Below, one piece after another: positions 46,816 to 56,000 of a stretch of DNA of 64,000 nt. The DNA is from Hoyosella subflava DQS3-9A1 (GTDB lineage Bacteria; Actinomycetota; Actinomycetes; Mycobacteriales; Mycobacteriaceae): NCBI RefSeq assembly GCF_000214175.1, contig NC_015564.1, positions 3,162,001-3,226,000 of the forward strand, written 5' to 3'. The stretch's first letter is position 1; each line of letters starts with the position of its first letter. The notes under the pieces were generated by a model that was not told the DNA's origin, searched no databases, and saw only the letters and a program-made list of their open reading frames with translations. Both the position numbers and the translations under genes were made by a program.

Positions 46816-47433
46816 CTAGCCGATCTTCCGGGTCCGGTTGCGGCGCCGGGTAGCAAGTTCGTCGTGCAACGGCACCGCCTCGGCCTCATCGGCGCGTTCC
46901 GCAGGGAACTCGGCGATCTTGCCAGTGAGTTCACGCATTGCACCGCTCACCGCGATACCGAAAACACCTTGCCCGCCCTGCAGTAAATCAACGACTTCCT
47001 CAGCTGACGTGCACTCGTAAACCGTTGCGCCGTCTGAGAACAGGGTGATGTTCGCAAGGTCCTCCACGCCACGCTTGCGGAGGTGATCAACCGCTACCCG
47101 AATGTTCTGCAGCGAAATCCCCGTATCGAGAAGTCGTTTCACGATCTTCAGAACAAGAATGTCCTTGAATGAGTACAGTCGCTGACTGCCCGAACCGGCC
47201 GCATTCCTTATCGTCGGCTGCACCAGCCCGGTGCGCGCCCAGTAGTCGAGTTGACGGTAGGTGATACCGGCCACCTGACATGCGATAGGCACTCGATAGC
47301 CTTCGAGGTCGTCAGGCACGGAATCGTCCGGGAAAAGACCCGGCTGGATGACGCCCGGCGACACTTCAACCGCCACGGGACCGCCTGCTGAGGAAGCGTC
47401 GCTGCTCCCCTGCCCCTGCTGTTCTTCGGCCAC
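46816..47433 (-). CDS. MerR-family transcriptional regulator (Rv1830-like)
   Basis: 205 residues from GTG 47433 with GGGAG 7 bases upstream; the frame extends to 47490. Disordered N-terminal 40 residues, MerR winged helix near 45-115 (GYRVPIACQVAGITYRQLDYW and YSFKDILVLKIVKRLLDTGI), then an effector-less helical tail ending RRNRTRKIG. Orthologues of Rv1830 (ResR/McdR) affect growth and division. The order MerR, DUF151, MerR matches Rv1830-Rv1828. Confidence 0.9.
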   Translation of the reverse strand: MAEEQQGQGSSDASSAGGPVAVEVSPGVIQPGLFPDDSVPDDLEGYRVPIACQVAGITYRQLDYWARTGLVQPTIRNAAGSGSQRLYSFKDILVLKIVKRLLDTGISLQNIRVAVDHLRKRGVEDLANITLFSDGATVYECTSAEEVVDLLQGGQGVFGIAVSGAMRELTGKIAEFPAERADEAEAVPLHDELATRRRNRTRKIG

Positions 47434-47695
47434 GGAAATCTCCCTTTCGCCCGTTCCACACCACAGATCGCTACTGTTCGCAGCGACCACGGAGCGGAAA
47501 CCGTGAAACCCGTTTGGGCTCCATCAGGGTGGTCCTGTTCAGGATACCGCCCTGAGGCGCGGCCCACGTTCGCGCCTCGCCAATCCGAACGCTATGAGTC
47601 CGCCCACAATTTCGTCACATAACACTCCGAAATTTATAACTCTCGACCCAAGGTTGAGATTGTTTCGTGACGAATTGGTGCACAAGGACGGGAGG

Positions 47696-48169
47696 TCAGC
47701 CCTCCGTGGACTTGAAATCGTCTGGCGAAACTGAGTCCAGGAACTCCTTGAACTTCTCGACCTCGTCTTCTTTCTCATCGGGAATGACCAGCCCGGCCTC
47801 CTCCAGAACTGATTCTTCAGCGTAAATCGGCACACCAATACGTAAAGCGATCGCAACCGAATCAGAAGGACGGGCAGAAACACGGATCTCACCGTCGAAG
47901 AGCATCTCAGCGTAGAACGTACCTTCTTGGAGATCCACAATCCGGACTTCCTTCAGCGCATGCCCTAGCGCGGCAAGTACATCGCGAAACAGGTCGTGTG
48001 TGAGCGGACGGGCGGGTACCACACCTTGCTGCTCCAGTGCGATTGAGGTGGCCTCTGCCTGGCCGATCCAGATCGGCAGGTACCGGTCGCCATCCACCTC
48101 CCGGAGAAGGAGTACTGGCTGGTTCTGCGGTTGTTCCACACGTATCCCGACCACACGAACCTCACCCAT
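47696..48169 (-). CDS. Bifunctional nuclease family protein (DUF151, Rv1829-like)
   Basis: 157 residues. BFN/DUF151 fold with VRVVGIRVEQPQNQPVLLLRE, LPIWIGQAEATSIAL near 35, HDLFRDVLAALGHALKEVRI and RPSDSVAIALRIGVPIYAEESV near 105-125, then an acidic tail. Plant relatives show nuclease activity; the bacterial role is unresolved. It sits between two MerR regulator genes exactly as in M. tuberculosis. Confidence 0.92.
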   Translation of the reverse strand: MGEVRVVGIRVEQPQNQPVLLLREVDGDRYLPIWIGQAEATSIALEQQGVVPARPLTHDLFRDVLAALGHALKEVRIVDLQEGTFYAEMLFDGEIRVSARPSDSVAIALRIGVPIYAEESVLEEAGLVIPDEKEDEVEKFKEFLDSVSPDDFKSTEG

Positions 48170-48302
48170 GGTGACCGCCTCTCGACTGCGACCGCTGAAA
48201 GGAACGGAGTGTGCACTTCCAGTCTATGGGAATCACTGAGAACACCGCTTGTCCGACATATCGATCTCTGCACGTCCCACACACCGGCCTGCCATAGCCA
48301 GC

Positions 48303-49022
48303 CTATGTTTTGAGCTCTTCACGTACCGAGGCTTTCAGCAACGCACCATGCGCTGTAACGATGAGGGAACCGAGCTCACGCACTAGTTCCTCGGCGCGGT
48401 CCCGGGCGCCGGCTTCTCGCCCTTTAGCGACGGGCCCCGCAATCTGGGCCAGCAGCGCCGCCTGGCGGTCCGCTGCCATGCGGAGTGACCGAAGGTGCCG
48501 GACATCTAAACCGAACTCCGACAGCGCCCACGCAGTCTTCACAAGCAGCACCGCGTCAACATCGAAATAACCGGCATTACCGGGAACCACGAAGCCCGCG
48601 GAGACAAGATCACCGACGAACTGATCGTCGACACCGCTCCGCTCACAGAGCGCTTCCCGGCTTATCCGCCCCGTCGAGTTGTCGTTCGCGAAGGCATCGC
48701 TCGTCGAGGCGAAGGTCCTCGGCAGCTTGACGACCGGGCCCTCGTGCGTTGAGCCATGGTCTATGGCATCCAACTGTTCACGAATAACCTTCAGCGGCAA
48801 GTAGTGATCACGCTGTGCCGTCAGCACGAACCGCAACCGATCGCAGTCAGCTGACGAGAACCGGCGATACCCCGACGGTGTCCGCTGCGGACTGATCAGG
48901 CCCTCAGCTTCGAGAAAACGGATCTTGGAGATCGTCACATCAGGGAAATCGGGGCGAAGCTGATCGAGTACAGACCCGATCGACATGCTCCCCCCCGACA
49001 GCGGGTGCCCTGCTGCTGTCAC
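48303..49022 (-). CDS. ftsR: MerR-family regulator FtsR (Rv1828-like)
   Basis: 239 residues from GTG 49022, overlapping the garA stop (GTGA). DNA-binding domain near 12-85 with MSIGSVLDQLRPDFPDVTI, SKIRFLEAEGLISPQRTPSG and YRRFSSADCDRLRFVLTAQR, plus a second helical domain (ALCERSGVDDQFVGDLVSAG). FtsR in corynebacteria activates ftsZ. Translational coupling to garA links a division regulator with a metabolic switch. Confidence 0.88.
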   Translation of the reverse strand: MTAAGHPLSGGSMSIGSVLDQLRPDFPDVTISKIRFLEAEGLISPQRTPSGYRRFSSADCDRLRFVLTAQRDHYLPLKVIREQLDAIDHGSTHEGPVVKLPRTFASTSDAFANDNSTGRISREALCERSGVDDQFVGDLVSAGFVVPGNAGYFDVDAVLLVKTAWALSEFGLDVRHLRSLRMAADRQAALLAQIAGPVAKGREAGARDRAEELVRELGSLIVTAHGALLKASVREELKT

Positions 49023-49501
49023 TGGCTACCTGCACCTGCCGCGTGCTCGTCCTGCCCAACAGACTTCGGCCCCGCGAGGAAAACGAGCCGGAACTTGCCG
49101 ATCTGCACCTCGTCACCATTGGCCAGCACCGCTGAGTCAACTGGCTCACGGTTGACGTACGTGCCGTTGAGACTCCCGACATCGACGACCTGGAAGACGC
49201 CGTTCTCGCGCCGGAACTCGGCGTGCCGACGACTCACGGTCACATCATCAAGAAAAATGTCACTATCAGGATGACGGCCGGCCGACGTCGTAGCCTCGTC
49301 TAGGAGGAAACGCGAGCCAGCATTGGGCCCACGCTTGACGACGAGCAGCGCGGAACCTGCAGGCAGGCTTTCGATCCCCGAAACCTGAGGCTCAGGTGCC
49401 TGGCTCGCCGCATCGAGCTCGCGCAGAAAATCCGCGCGGAACACCGATGTGGTTTCCGCCGACGCTCCTTCGAACGCCGGATTGTCCTGGTTCTCGCTCA
49501 C
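49019..49501 (-). CDS. garA: FHA-domain metabolic switch protein GarA/OdhI
   Basis: 160 residues from GTG 49501 with GAGGAG 5 bases upstream; the longer frame is rejected. The N-terminal phospho-site motif ETTSVFRADFL (Thr17/Thr18) is the PknB/PknG target of GarA and OdhI. The FHA domain covers about 60-140 with AGRHPDSDIFLDDVTVSRRH and GSLNGTYVNREPV. Unphosphorylated GarA inhibits 2-oxoglutarate dehydrogenase and affects glutamate dehydrogenase; phosphorylation makes it bind itself and releases them. A Gln/Gly-rich C-terminal tail (about 20 residues) follows. Confidence 0.95.
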   Translation of the reverse strand: MSENQDNPAFEGASAETTSVFRADFLRELDAASQAPEPQVSGIESLPAGSALLVVKRGPNAGSRFLLDEATTSAGRHPDSDIFLDDVTVSRRHAEFRRENGVFQVVDVGSLNGTYVNREPVDSAVLANGDEVQIGKFRLVFLAGPKSVGQDEHAAGAGSQ

Positions 49502-49733
49502 CGTATCTCCTCTTTCTATCTGCTCTGTGGCAGCGGATATCAATTCCGCCGACACAGTCGCAATCTTTCCCCGACCGTTAGCTGACCCGTCCAAGCCGGT
49601 ATTGATGTCCCGATTCAGTGACCCGCCAACGCTACAACCGACCGTACCCTCTCAGGCACAGCGTGTCGGGTCTCTTGGCTGATCTTTCACCGTCCGGGCA
49701 GCAACCCAACTCCAACAATACTGGGGCTGACGG

Positions 49734-50138
49734 CTAGTCCGTGATGATCTCGCGGTATCCGGCCGCGTCGAGCGTTTCGCCAAGAGCGGATTCGAGGTGA
49801 GCGCTATCGGCCACCTCCAGCTCGACCAGCCATCCCTCACGGTAAGGCGACGCATTTACCAGCTCTGGACGGTTGCTGAGCTGCTCGTTCACCGCAATGA
49901 CTCGACCACTGATCGGCGAGAAGATATCCGAAACGCTTTTCGTCGACTCGACCTCGCCGAGTGGCTCGCCAGCCGTGACCGCCGCGCCCGACTCAGGCAG
50001 CTGGACAAAGACAACGTCGTCAAGCTGCTTCTGCGCGTAGTCAGTGATCCCGATCCGCACTCGGGTGTCCCCTGTCCGCTGCACCCATTCGTGTTCCCGG
50101 GTATAGCGCAGATCGTCAGGGATAGCCGCCTCACTCAC
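49734..50138 (-). CDS. gcvH: Glycine cleavage system H protein
   Basis: 134 residues. Typical YTREHEWVQRTGDTRVRIGITDYAQ start, lipoylation site ESTKSVSDI with Lys67, and SPISGRVIAVNEQL and GWLVELEV strands. Carries the aminomethyl group between P-, T- and L-proteins. It lies upstream of garA as in Rv1826-Rv1827, separated by a 232-bp gap with no recognised feature. No riboswitch is visible in front of it. Confidence 0.97.
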   Translation of the reverse strand: MSEAAIPDDLRYTREHEWVQRTGDTRVRIGITDYAQKQLDDVVFVQLPESGAAVTAGEPLGEVESTKSVSDIFSPISGRVIAVNEQLSNRPELVNASPYREGWLVELEVADSAHLESALGETLDAAGYREIITD

Positions 50139-50211
50139 TGAGTTTTCCTTCCGTCCACAACCACAACGTTCGTATCGTCTTCATTGTGTCTCTGCGTTTC
50201 GTCGCGGAGAG

Positions 50212-50955
50212 CTAACCACCCGGCTGAGCGTATTGAGGGTCACGCAACTCCCGCAAGGCAGTCACTTCTACTTCGTCGAACTTCTGGATGGTCAAACGTC
50301 CACCACTTCGGGCAACGGTATCAATTGCTCCGCCGGGAATGTTCAGCGCAGCCTCCAAAGTTGGCGGATCACCAATAGCTGTAATCACATACGGCCCTGC
50401 CAGAGTTTCGCCGTCGGCGACAATTGCACCACCGGTTCCACCGAACCAGGAATCTACACCGATCCGGATGGGCCCGCCCGAAGACTCCCCGCTTCCTCCG
50501 ACCTGTATAGCTTCAGCGCCGGCGGAGCGAAGCTCCTGCACCTGGTCGAGCAGCACTTCGGGACCTATTGCGCGGTTCGGATCCCGCACCGTGAGTACCA
50601 CACCTGGCCCACGTGCGGCCACGGATCCGATCTGGATCGCGAGGACGTCGAGCTGGGCCTGTGCCTCAGCGATCGCTGCCTGATTGTCAGTTCCTGACGC
50701 GAGAATCCCCGCTAGCGTGTCCTCAAGCGTCTCGACCTCATTCCGCATCGCCGCTTCCCTGGCGTTCAGCTGTTCGAGTAGTGCGAGCAGTTCAGGTGAC
50801 CGCAGCCCACCGAGGACATCGTCAGAGGTCGTCGTCCGGACTTGGGTCGCGATTGCCAGCCCGAGAAGACCGCACAGCGCCGCGACAAGCACGGTAAAGA
50901 TCAAGGCTCGGGCACCGTGCCGCGGCGCGTCCGCCCGCTGCGGTTTGTCAGGCAC
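50212..50955 (-). CDS. DUF881 family protein (Rv1825-like)
   Basis: 247 residues from GTG 50955, overlapping the Sbp stop by 8 bases. N-terminal cytoplasmic stretch, one TM (ALIFTVLVAALCGLLGLAIA), a coiled-coil segment (about 60-110, LLALLEQLNAREAAMRNEVE) and the DUF881 domain with GPGVVLTVRDPN and AEAIQVGGSGESSGGPIRIG. Extracytoplasmic scaffold-like protein, function unknown. Grouped with Sbp and a second DUF881 gene as in Rv1823-Rv1825. Confidence 0.9.
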   Translation of the reverse strand: MPDKPQRADAPRHGARALIFTVLVAALCGLLGLAIATQVRTTTSDDVLGGLRSPELLALLEQLNAREAAMRNEVETLEDTLAGILASGTDNQAAIAEAQAQLDVLAIQIGSVAARGPGVVLTVRDPNRAIGPEVLLDQVQELRSAGAEAIQVGGSGESSGGPIRIGVDSWFGGTGGAIVADGETLAGPYVITAIGDPPTLEAALNIPGGAIDTVARSGGRLTIQKFDEVEVTALRELRDPQYAQPGG

Positions 50956-51280
50956 CGAACACCCCCCGCCTGATCGCGGCAGCGTTGCCAAAGATGCGAA
51001 TGCCGAGAACCACAAGCACAGCAGTGGACAACTGCGTTCCCACCCCGAGCAGATCGCCGAGGAAAACGAGCAATGACGCGACAGTGACATTGAAGATGAA
51101 CGACACGACGAACACCTTCGAGTCGAAAATACCCTCGAAATATGCGCGCAAACCACCGAAAAGCGCATCGAGCGCCGCGACCACAGCGATTGGCAGATAC
51201 GGCTGCAAATACACCGGAATGTCGGGGCTCAAATACACGCCGAGCACCACTCCAGCGAGCAAGGCAACAATACCGATCAC
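50948..51280 (-). CDS. sbp: Small basic protein Sbp (DUF1290, Rv1824-like)
   Basis: 110 residues, three to four TM. Signature GIVALLAGVVLGVYLSPDIP, LPIAVVAALDALFGGLRAYF near 30-50 and GVGTQLSTAVLVVLGIRIFGN. DUF1290 proteins always sit between DUF881 genes near division genes in Gram-positives. ATG overlaps the upstream stop (ATGA). Function unknown. Confidence 0.93.
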   Translation of the reverse strand: MIGIVALLAGVVLGVYLSPDIPVYLQPYLPIAVVAALDALFGGLRAYFEGIFDSKVFVVSFIFNVTVASLLVFLGDLLGVGTQLSTAVLVVLGIRIFGNAAAIRRGVFGA

Positions 51281-52173
51281 GGTTCCCCCTCTTCGTCAGT
51301 ACCACTGCCCTCGGTACCCAGTCGCACGGCGGACCGGACTTCTCGTGCCGGCGCTGCAGGCAACGTAATTTCGGGTTCCTCCCGGACAGTGAAAGCCGCG
51401 CCGTAAAGCTGGCTGATCCCCGACATCCGGATGTACGCGCCACTCGCGATGAACCTCGATTGCATCGCGCGCCGATCGCCGACCGCAGAGATGACGTAGG
51501 TGCCGGACGAATCGGCCGCGACTCGGTTGTCAACCAGGATGGCGCTGCCCGCCTGACGGATCGCCACCCCGGGCCCGACGCGCACATCACCTACTGCGAC
51601 CGCTTCCGCCCCTGCCTGCCATAGAGCATTCACGACGATCTGCAGATCGCGGTCGAGAATGGTGTTCCGCTGCCCCGTTGGCCTGGACGCGCCGGACAGG
51701 TCGCGCTGACCCGGCGGCTCCGTGATCATCACCACCAGCCCGGGTCCGCTGACGGGCACCGCGCCCGCGGCGTGCTCCGCGCGGTGCAGCGTCGACAAAA
51801 GTTCTTGTCCCGGTGCATCGAGATCGAGTGCCTGAGATCGAGCAGCGGCAGACTCTGCTGCGAGCGCGTCGCGCTGAAGTGCAAGCTCGCGTGACCTCGC
51901 CTGCGCTGACCGGATTTCTGCCTGCAAGCTTGCGCGTACTTGGTCCGCGTCCGGCGCGCGTTCTTCAGCGAAACCACGAGCAAGACCCAATGACATGCCG
52001 ACCAGCAGTGTGCCGACGACCAGCCACACCACGGCGATCCTGCGTGCGCGTGGGGAGGGTGTGCCGGCATCGACGCGCTTGCGAGCAGCAGCCGCGTAGC
52101 CGGGGTCAAGATGGTCGTAAAGCAGCGACCGTAGAAGCGACGGAACCCGGTCGCGGCTCCCTGGCTGTGTCAC
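51277..52173 (-). CDS. DUF881 family protein (Rv1823-like)
   Basis: 298 residues from GTG 52173. TM near 45-65 (RIAVVWLVVGTLLVGMSLGL), coiled coil about 80-120, then DUF881 with VSGPGLVVMITEPPGQRD, NTILDRDLQIVVNALWQAGA and YVISAVGDRRAMQSRF. First of the three-gene DUF881-Sbp-DUF881 unit, all joined by overlaps, which implies a membrane complex with fixed stoichiometry. Confidence 0.92.
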   Translation of the reverse strand: MTQPGSRDRVPSLLRSLLYDHLDPGYAAAARKRVDAGTPSPRARRIAVVWLVVGTLLVGMSLGLARGFAEERAPDADQVRASLQAEIRSAQARSRELALQRDALAAESAAARSQALDLDAPGQELLSTLHRAEHAAGAVPVSGPGLVVMITEPPGQRDLSGASRPTGQRNTILDRDLQIVVNALWQAGAEAVAVGDVRVGPGVAIRQAGSAILVDNRVAADSSGTYVISAVGDRRAMQSRFIASGAYIRMSGISQLYGAAFTVREEPEITLPAAPAREVRSAVRLGTEGSGTDEEGEP

Positions 52174-52213
52174 CCTGGCTCCCGTTTGTGTGCGCGATCT
52201 GTGTGCGCTGCCC

Positions 52214-52933
52214 TCAGACCTTCGGCAGGTTCCGGACGACGAGACCCACCTGGATCAGGTAGAGCACCATTGTCCACATGTACAGGAACATTCCCCAGAT
52301 GAGCATAGCGATGCCGGTCGGTTCCATGATCTGCGCGAGCGTCCAGTCACCCTGCGCCGCAAGGATTACTGGAAAGGCGTACATGAGGGCAAAAGTCGCC
52401 GCTTTGCCGAGATAGGTGACGGGCAACGCCTCCACACCTCGGGACCGGACGACTGGCACCATCACGGTGAGGACGAGGTCGCGGCCGACAAGGAGCAGCA
52501 CAACCCACCATGGGATGAAGTCACGCATCGCGAAAGCTATCGGGATAACGACCATGAACAACCGGTCCGCGATCGGGTCGAGCAGGGCTCCGTACCGGGA
52601 CACCTGGTTGAGCAGCCGAGCGAGCTTCCCATCAAGCCAGTCACTAATACCGCTGACGACGAGCACGATGAGCGCCCAGCCATCCGCCTCATACACGAGC
52701 AGAAGAACCAGGAACAACGGGACCGCCGCGAGTCGCAGCAGGCTGAGCATATTCGGAACTGTCAAGAACCGGTCGGTGTTGACCGGCGGTTCAGCTGCGA
52801 ATTTGTCCATCTCCCGTGCCCGAGCGAGGCTGCGGGTGCGCCATTCGGCGAACCGATCGCTGCCCTCAGGCGGTCGTTCGCTCTCGTCACCGTCAGGAGA
52901 CGGCGGACGAGAACCTGATTCCGGCGTCCTCAT
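52214..52933 (-). CDS. CDP-alcohol phosphatidyltransferase (PgsA2-like, Rv1822-like)
   Basis: 239 residues from ATG 52933. The cytosolic acidic/Pro-rich N-terminus (about 1-60) is longer than usual. Then four to six TM with the complete CDP-alcohol transferase signature: DWLDGKLARLL, G in SRYGALLDPIADR and the two last Asp. Condenses CDP-diacylglycerol with glycerol phosphate or a similar alcohol. M. tuberculosis has two such pgsA genes, and this one is by synteny pgsA2; its exact alcohol acceptor is uncertain. Confidence 0.9.
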   Translation of the reverse strand: MRTPESGSRPPSPDGDESERPPEGSDRFAEWRTRSLARAREMDKFAAEPPVNTDRFLTVPNMLSLLRLAAVPLFLVLLLVYEADGWALIVLVVSGISDWLDGKLARLLNQVSRYGALLDPIADRLFMVVIPIAFAMRDFIPWWVVLLLVGRDLVLTVMVPVVRSRGVEALPVTYLGKAATFALMYAFPVILAAQGDWTLAQIMEPTGIAMLIWGMFLYMWTMVLYLIQVGLVVRNLPKV

Positions 52934-53015
52934 GCACGCAACTCTGGCATACCTTGCCACAGATATCATCCGTAGGGCAGGGCCGCCGCCGAATTGTGTC
53001 GTGACCGCGCATGGT

Positions 53016-56000
53016 CTACCCAGCAGCTGCGGCCGGAACGGCGTCGAGGTTCTGGCTGCCCCCGAGATTCTGTCCACGCAATCGTTGCGAGATCACCGCA
53101 GTGATACCGTCGCCGCGCATGCTCACTCCGTAGAGAGCGTCGGCGACTTCCATCGTTGGTTTCTGGTGTGTGATGACGATCAGCTGTGACGTCGCGCGCA
53201 ACTCTTCGAAGAGCTTGATCAGACGCCGCAGGTTGGTGTCGTCCAGGGCAGCTTCGACTTCGTCCATCACATAGAACGGCGACGGGCGGGCCCGGAAAAT
53301 CGCGACGAGCATCGCGACCGCGGTTAGTGACTTTTCACCCCCTGAGAGGAGTGACAGCCGCTTCACCTTCTTGCCGGGCGGGCGCGCTTCAACTTCGATA
53401 CCGGTGGTCAGCATGTCCTCGGGAGCTGTCAGGACCAGACGCCCGTCACCGCCAGGGAAGAGTGTTGCGAACACGGTGCGGAACTCGCGCTCCACGTCCT
53501 CATACGCCTCGGTGAAGAGCTGCAAAATGCGATTGTCGACGTCTGCGACAACTCCAAGTAAGTCCCTGCGCGCCGACCGCACATCCTCGAGCTGGGTGGA
53601 AAGAAAGTTGTACCGCTCTTCGAGCGCGGCGAATTCCTCAAGCGCGAGCGGATTGACCTTACCGAGAGTTGCGAGATCCCGTTCCGCTGCCTTGAGACGC
53701 CGCTGCTGAGCGGCACGATCAAAGGGCATCGGCTGTGGCGCGCTGACCTGCTCTCCGCGGTCTCTCGCTTGTTCGTACTCCTGCATTTCGAGCGGGGACG
53801 GCGGGAGCGCGACGTGCGGGCCATACTCATCGATCAGGTTTTCCGCAGCGACGCCGAACTGCTCGAGCGCCGCCTCTTCAAGTTGTTCCATCCGCAGTGC
53901 TGCTTCCGCGCGTGCCACTTCGTCGCGGTGTACGGCATCTGTCAGCCGCGCCAGTTCGGACGACAAGTTCTGTACGCGGCCACGAACTGAGTGCAGGGCG
54001 GCGACGTGTTCGTCCCGGGCGCGCGCGAGCATGTCACGCTTCGCTGCCGCCTGCGCCACCGCGCTGGTCAGGCGGGCCGCAACGAGCTCACCCGACTCCG
54101 CGACCGCTGCAGCGACTTGGGCCGCCGCGCGGCGCGCGCGCTGGGCGGACTCCGCGCGGGCCCGCGCGTCACGTTCAGCCTTAGCGGCGCGGCGCAAACT
54201 GTCCGCTTTACCGCGAACTGCGCCAGCTCTCTCCTCCGCCGTACGTACCGCAAGCCGTGCCTCAACCTCAGCTGAACGGGCCGCAGCGAGCGAACGTGCT
54301 GCGCCCTCGCGCCGCTCACTCGTTCCATCCTCGGTCGGCTGCTCGTCCCCCTCGCTTTGCGCGCGCCGCAACCGCGACTCATGGTCAGTCAGCGCGGCCA
54401 GCAGCTCCGCGTGTTCTGATTCCGTCCGCACACGCTGCTGTGTCAGATTCTCATGCTTGGCGGCCATCACTCGCACCTCGTGGCCGTAGCGCGCCAGCTC
54501 TTCCTGGACCTGCGCTATCTCGGCGTCGGAGGTGGTGAGCGACGAAAACGTCTCCGTCGCCGCGGTCCGACGGGCATCATGCTCGTCGACGGCACCAGCG
54601 AGAGCGGCACCGAGTTCCTCGGCGGTATGCCGAGACGCGATCAGACGGGACGTCAGTGTTTCGATCTCGGCCTGCACTTCAAGAGCTGAGGGGCCACGCC
54701 CAGTACCGCCCTCGATCCACCCTGCTCCGACCAGCTCACCGTCGATGGTCACGAACCGAACCGAGGGCATGGCCGTCGCCGCGGCGGTAGCGACGCTGAG
54801 GTCAGTGGCGATCGCCACGCCCCGAAGCCGACTGCGGACCGCGGTACGGATCCGTGCATCTGCCTCGAGACGGTCTTCGGCCCAGACCACGCCTGCGGGC
54901 AGAACTGGACGCTCAATGTCCGCCGCGCCGGTGTTGTCAGCTTCATCCGGTCCTGCGACCGCGACGACCGTGCGTGCGCCGCCCTCCTGACGGAGCGCCT
55001 CGATGGCGGATTCCGCCGCCTCACCGGAGTCGCTGATCACACCGTCAGCGGCAAGCCCCAGCGCTGCGGCGATCGCAGCTTCGCAGCCCTCGGCGGGCCG
55101 GATGAGATCGCTGATGCGCCCGCTGATTCCGGGTTGCTGCAGTAGGAACTCCGCCCCGTCACTGCGGTTCAGCCCAGCCGAGAGCGTATCGATACGCGCC
55201 TGGAGTGATACGACATCGTGGCCGGCGGCGCGTTCAGCCTCCCGCAGTTCGGTCACGCGCCGATTCGCTTTGTCGAGCGCCGCAGCAGCGCGCTCATACT
55301 GCTGGTCGAGTTTCGCCTCTGTCTGCTCGAGGTCAGCCAGTTTGCTCTGAGCCGCCTCGTGCGCAGCTTCTACTTCCTGCTGACGCTCGACCGCAGACGC
55401 GATCCGGTCGTCGAGTCGCGCAATCTCGCTGTCGAAGGATTCCGCACGCGTCCGGAGATTCTCGACCTTGCCTGCGAGACGAGCCAGACCTTCCCGCCGG
55501 TCTGCGACGGCACGAACGGCGGCGAGATGCTCGCGTTCCGCGTCCGTCGCCTCACTTTCGCAGTGAGCGAGTTCGTCGCGCACGGTTTCGAGGGCGGCTG
55601 CAGCCATCTCCACAGCCTCGGCCAGTTCCGCCTCCTGCGCCGCGATCCTCTCGGCTTGCGACTCAAGCGCATCGGGATCCTGACCGCGATGCTCGACTGC
55701 CGCTGTTTCGAGGTGACGCGCACGTTCGCGCGCGACCTGTGTCGTCGCGCTGACGCGTTCCGCGGTCGCCGACAGCCGGAACCACACCTGAGATGCCTCG
55801 TCGGCTTGCGGTCCGAGAGTTTCCGCGCCTGCGGTTAGTGAGCGTTCTTCCCGCCGGACCGCATCGAGTTCTGCACGCACCCTCTCGGCCTGCTCACGCG
55901 CACGTTGTTCATTGAGTTGCTGATCATGCAGCTCAGATCGCCGCTGGACGAGATCGTTGGCAGCGAGGCGCAGCTTCGCGTCGCGTAACTCCGCCTGGAT

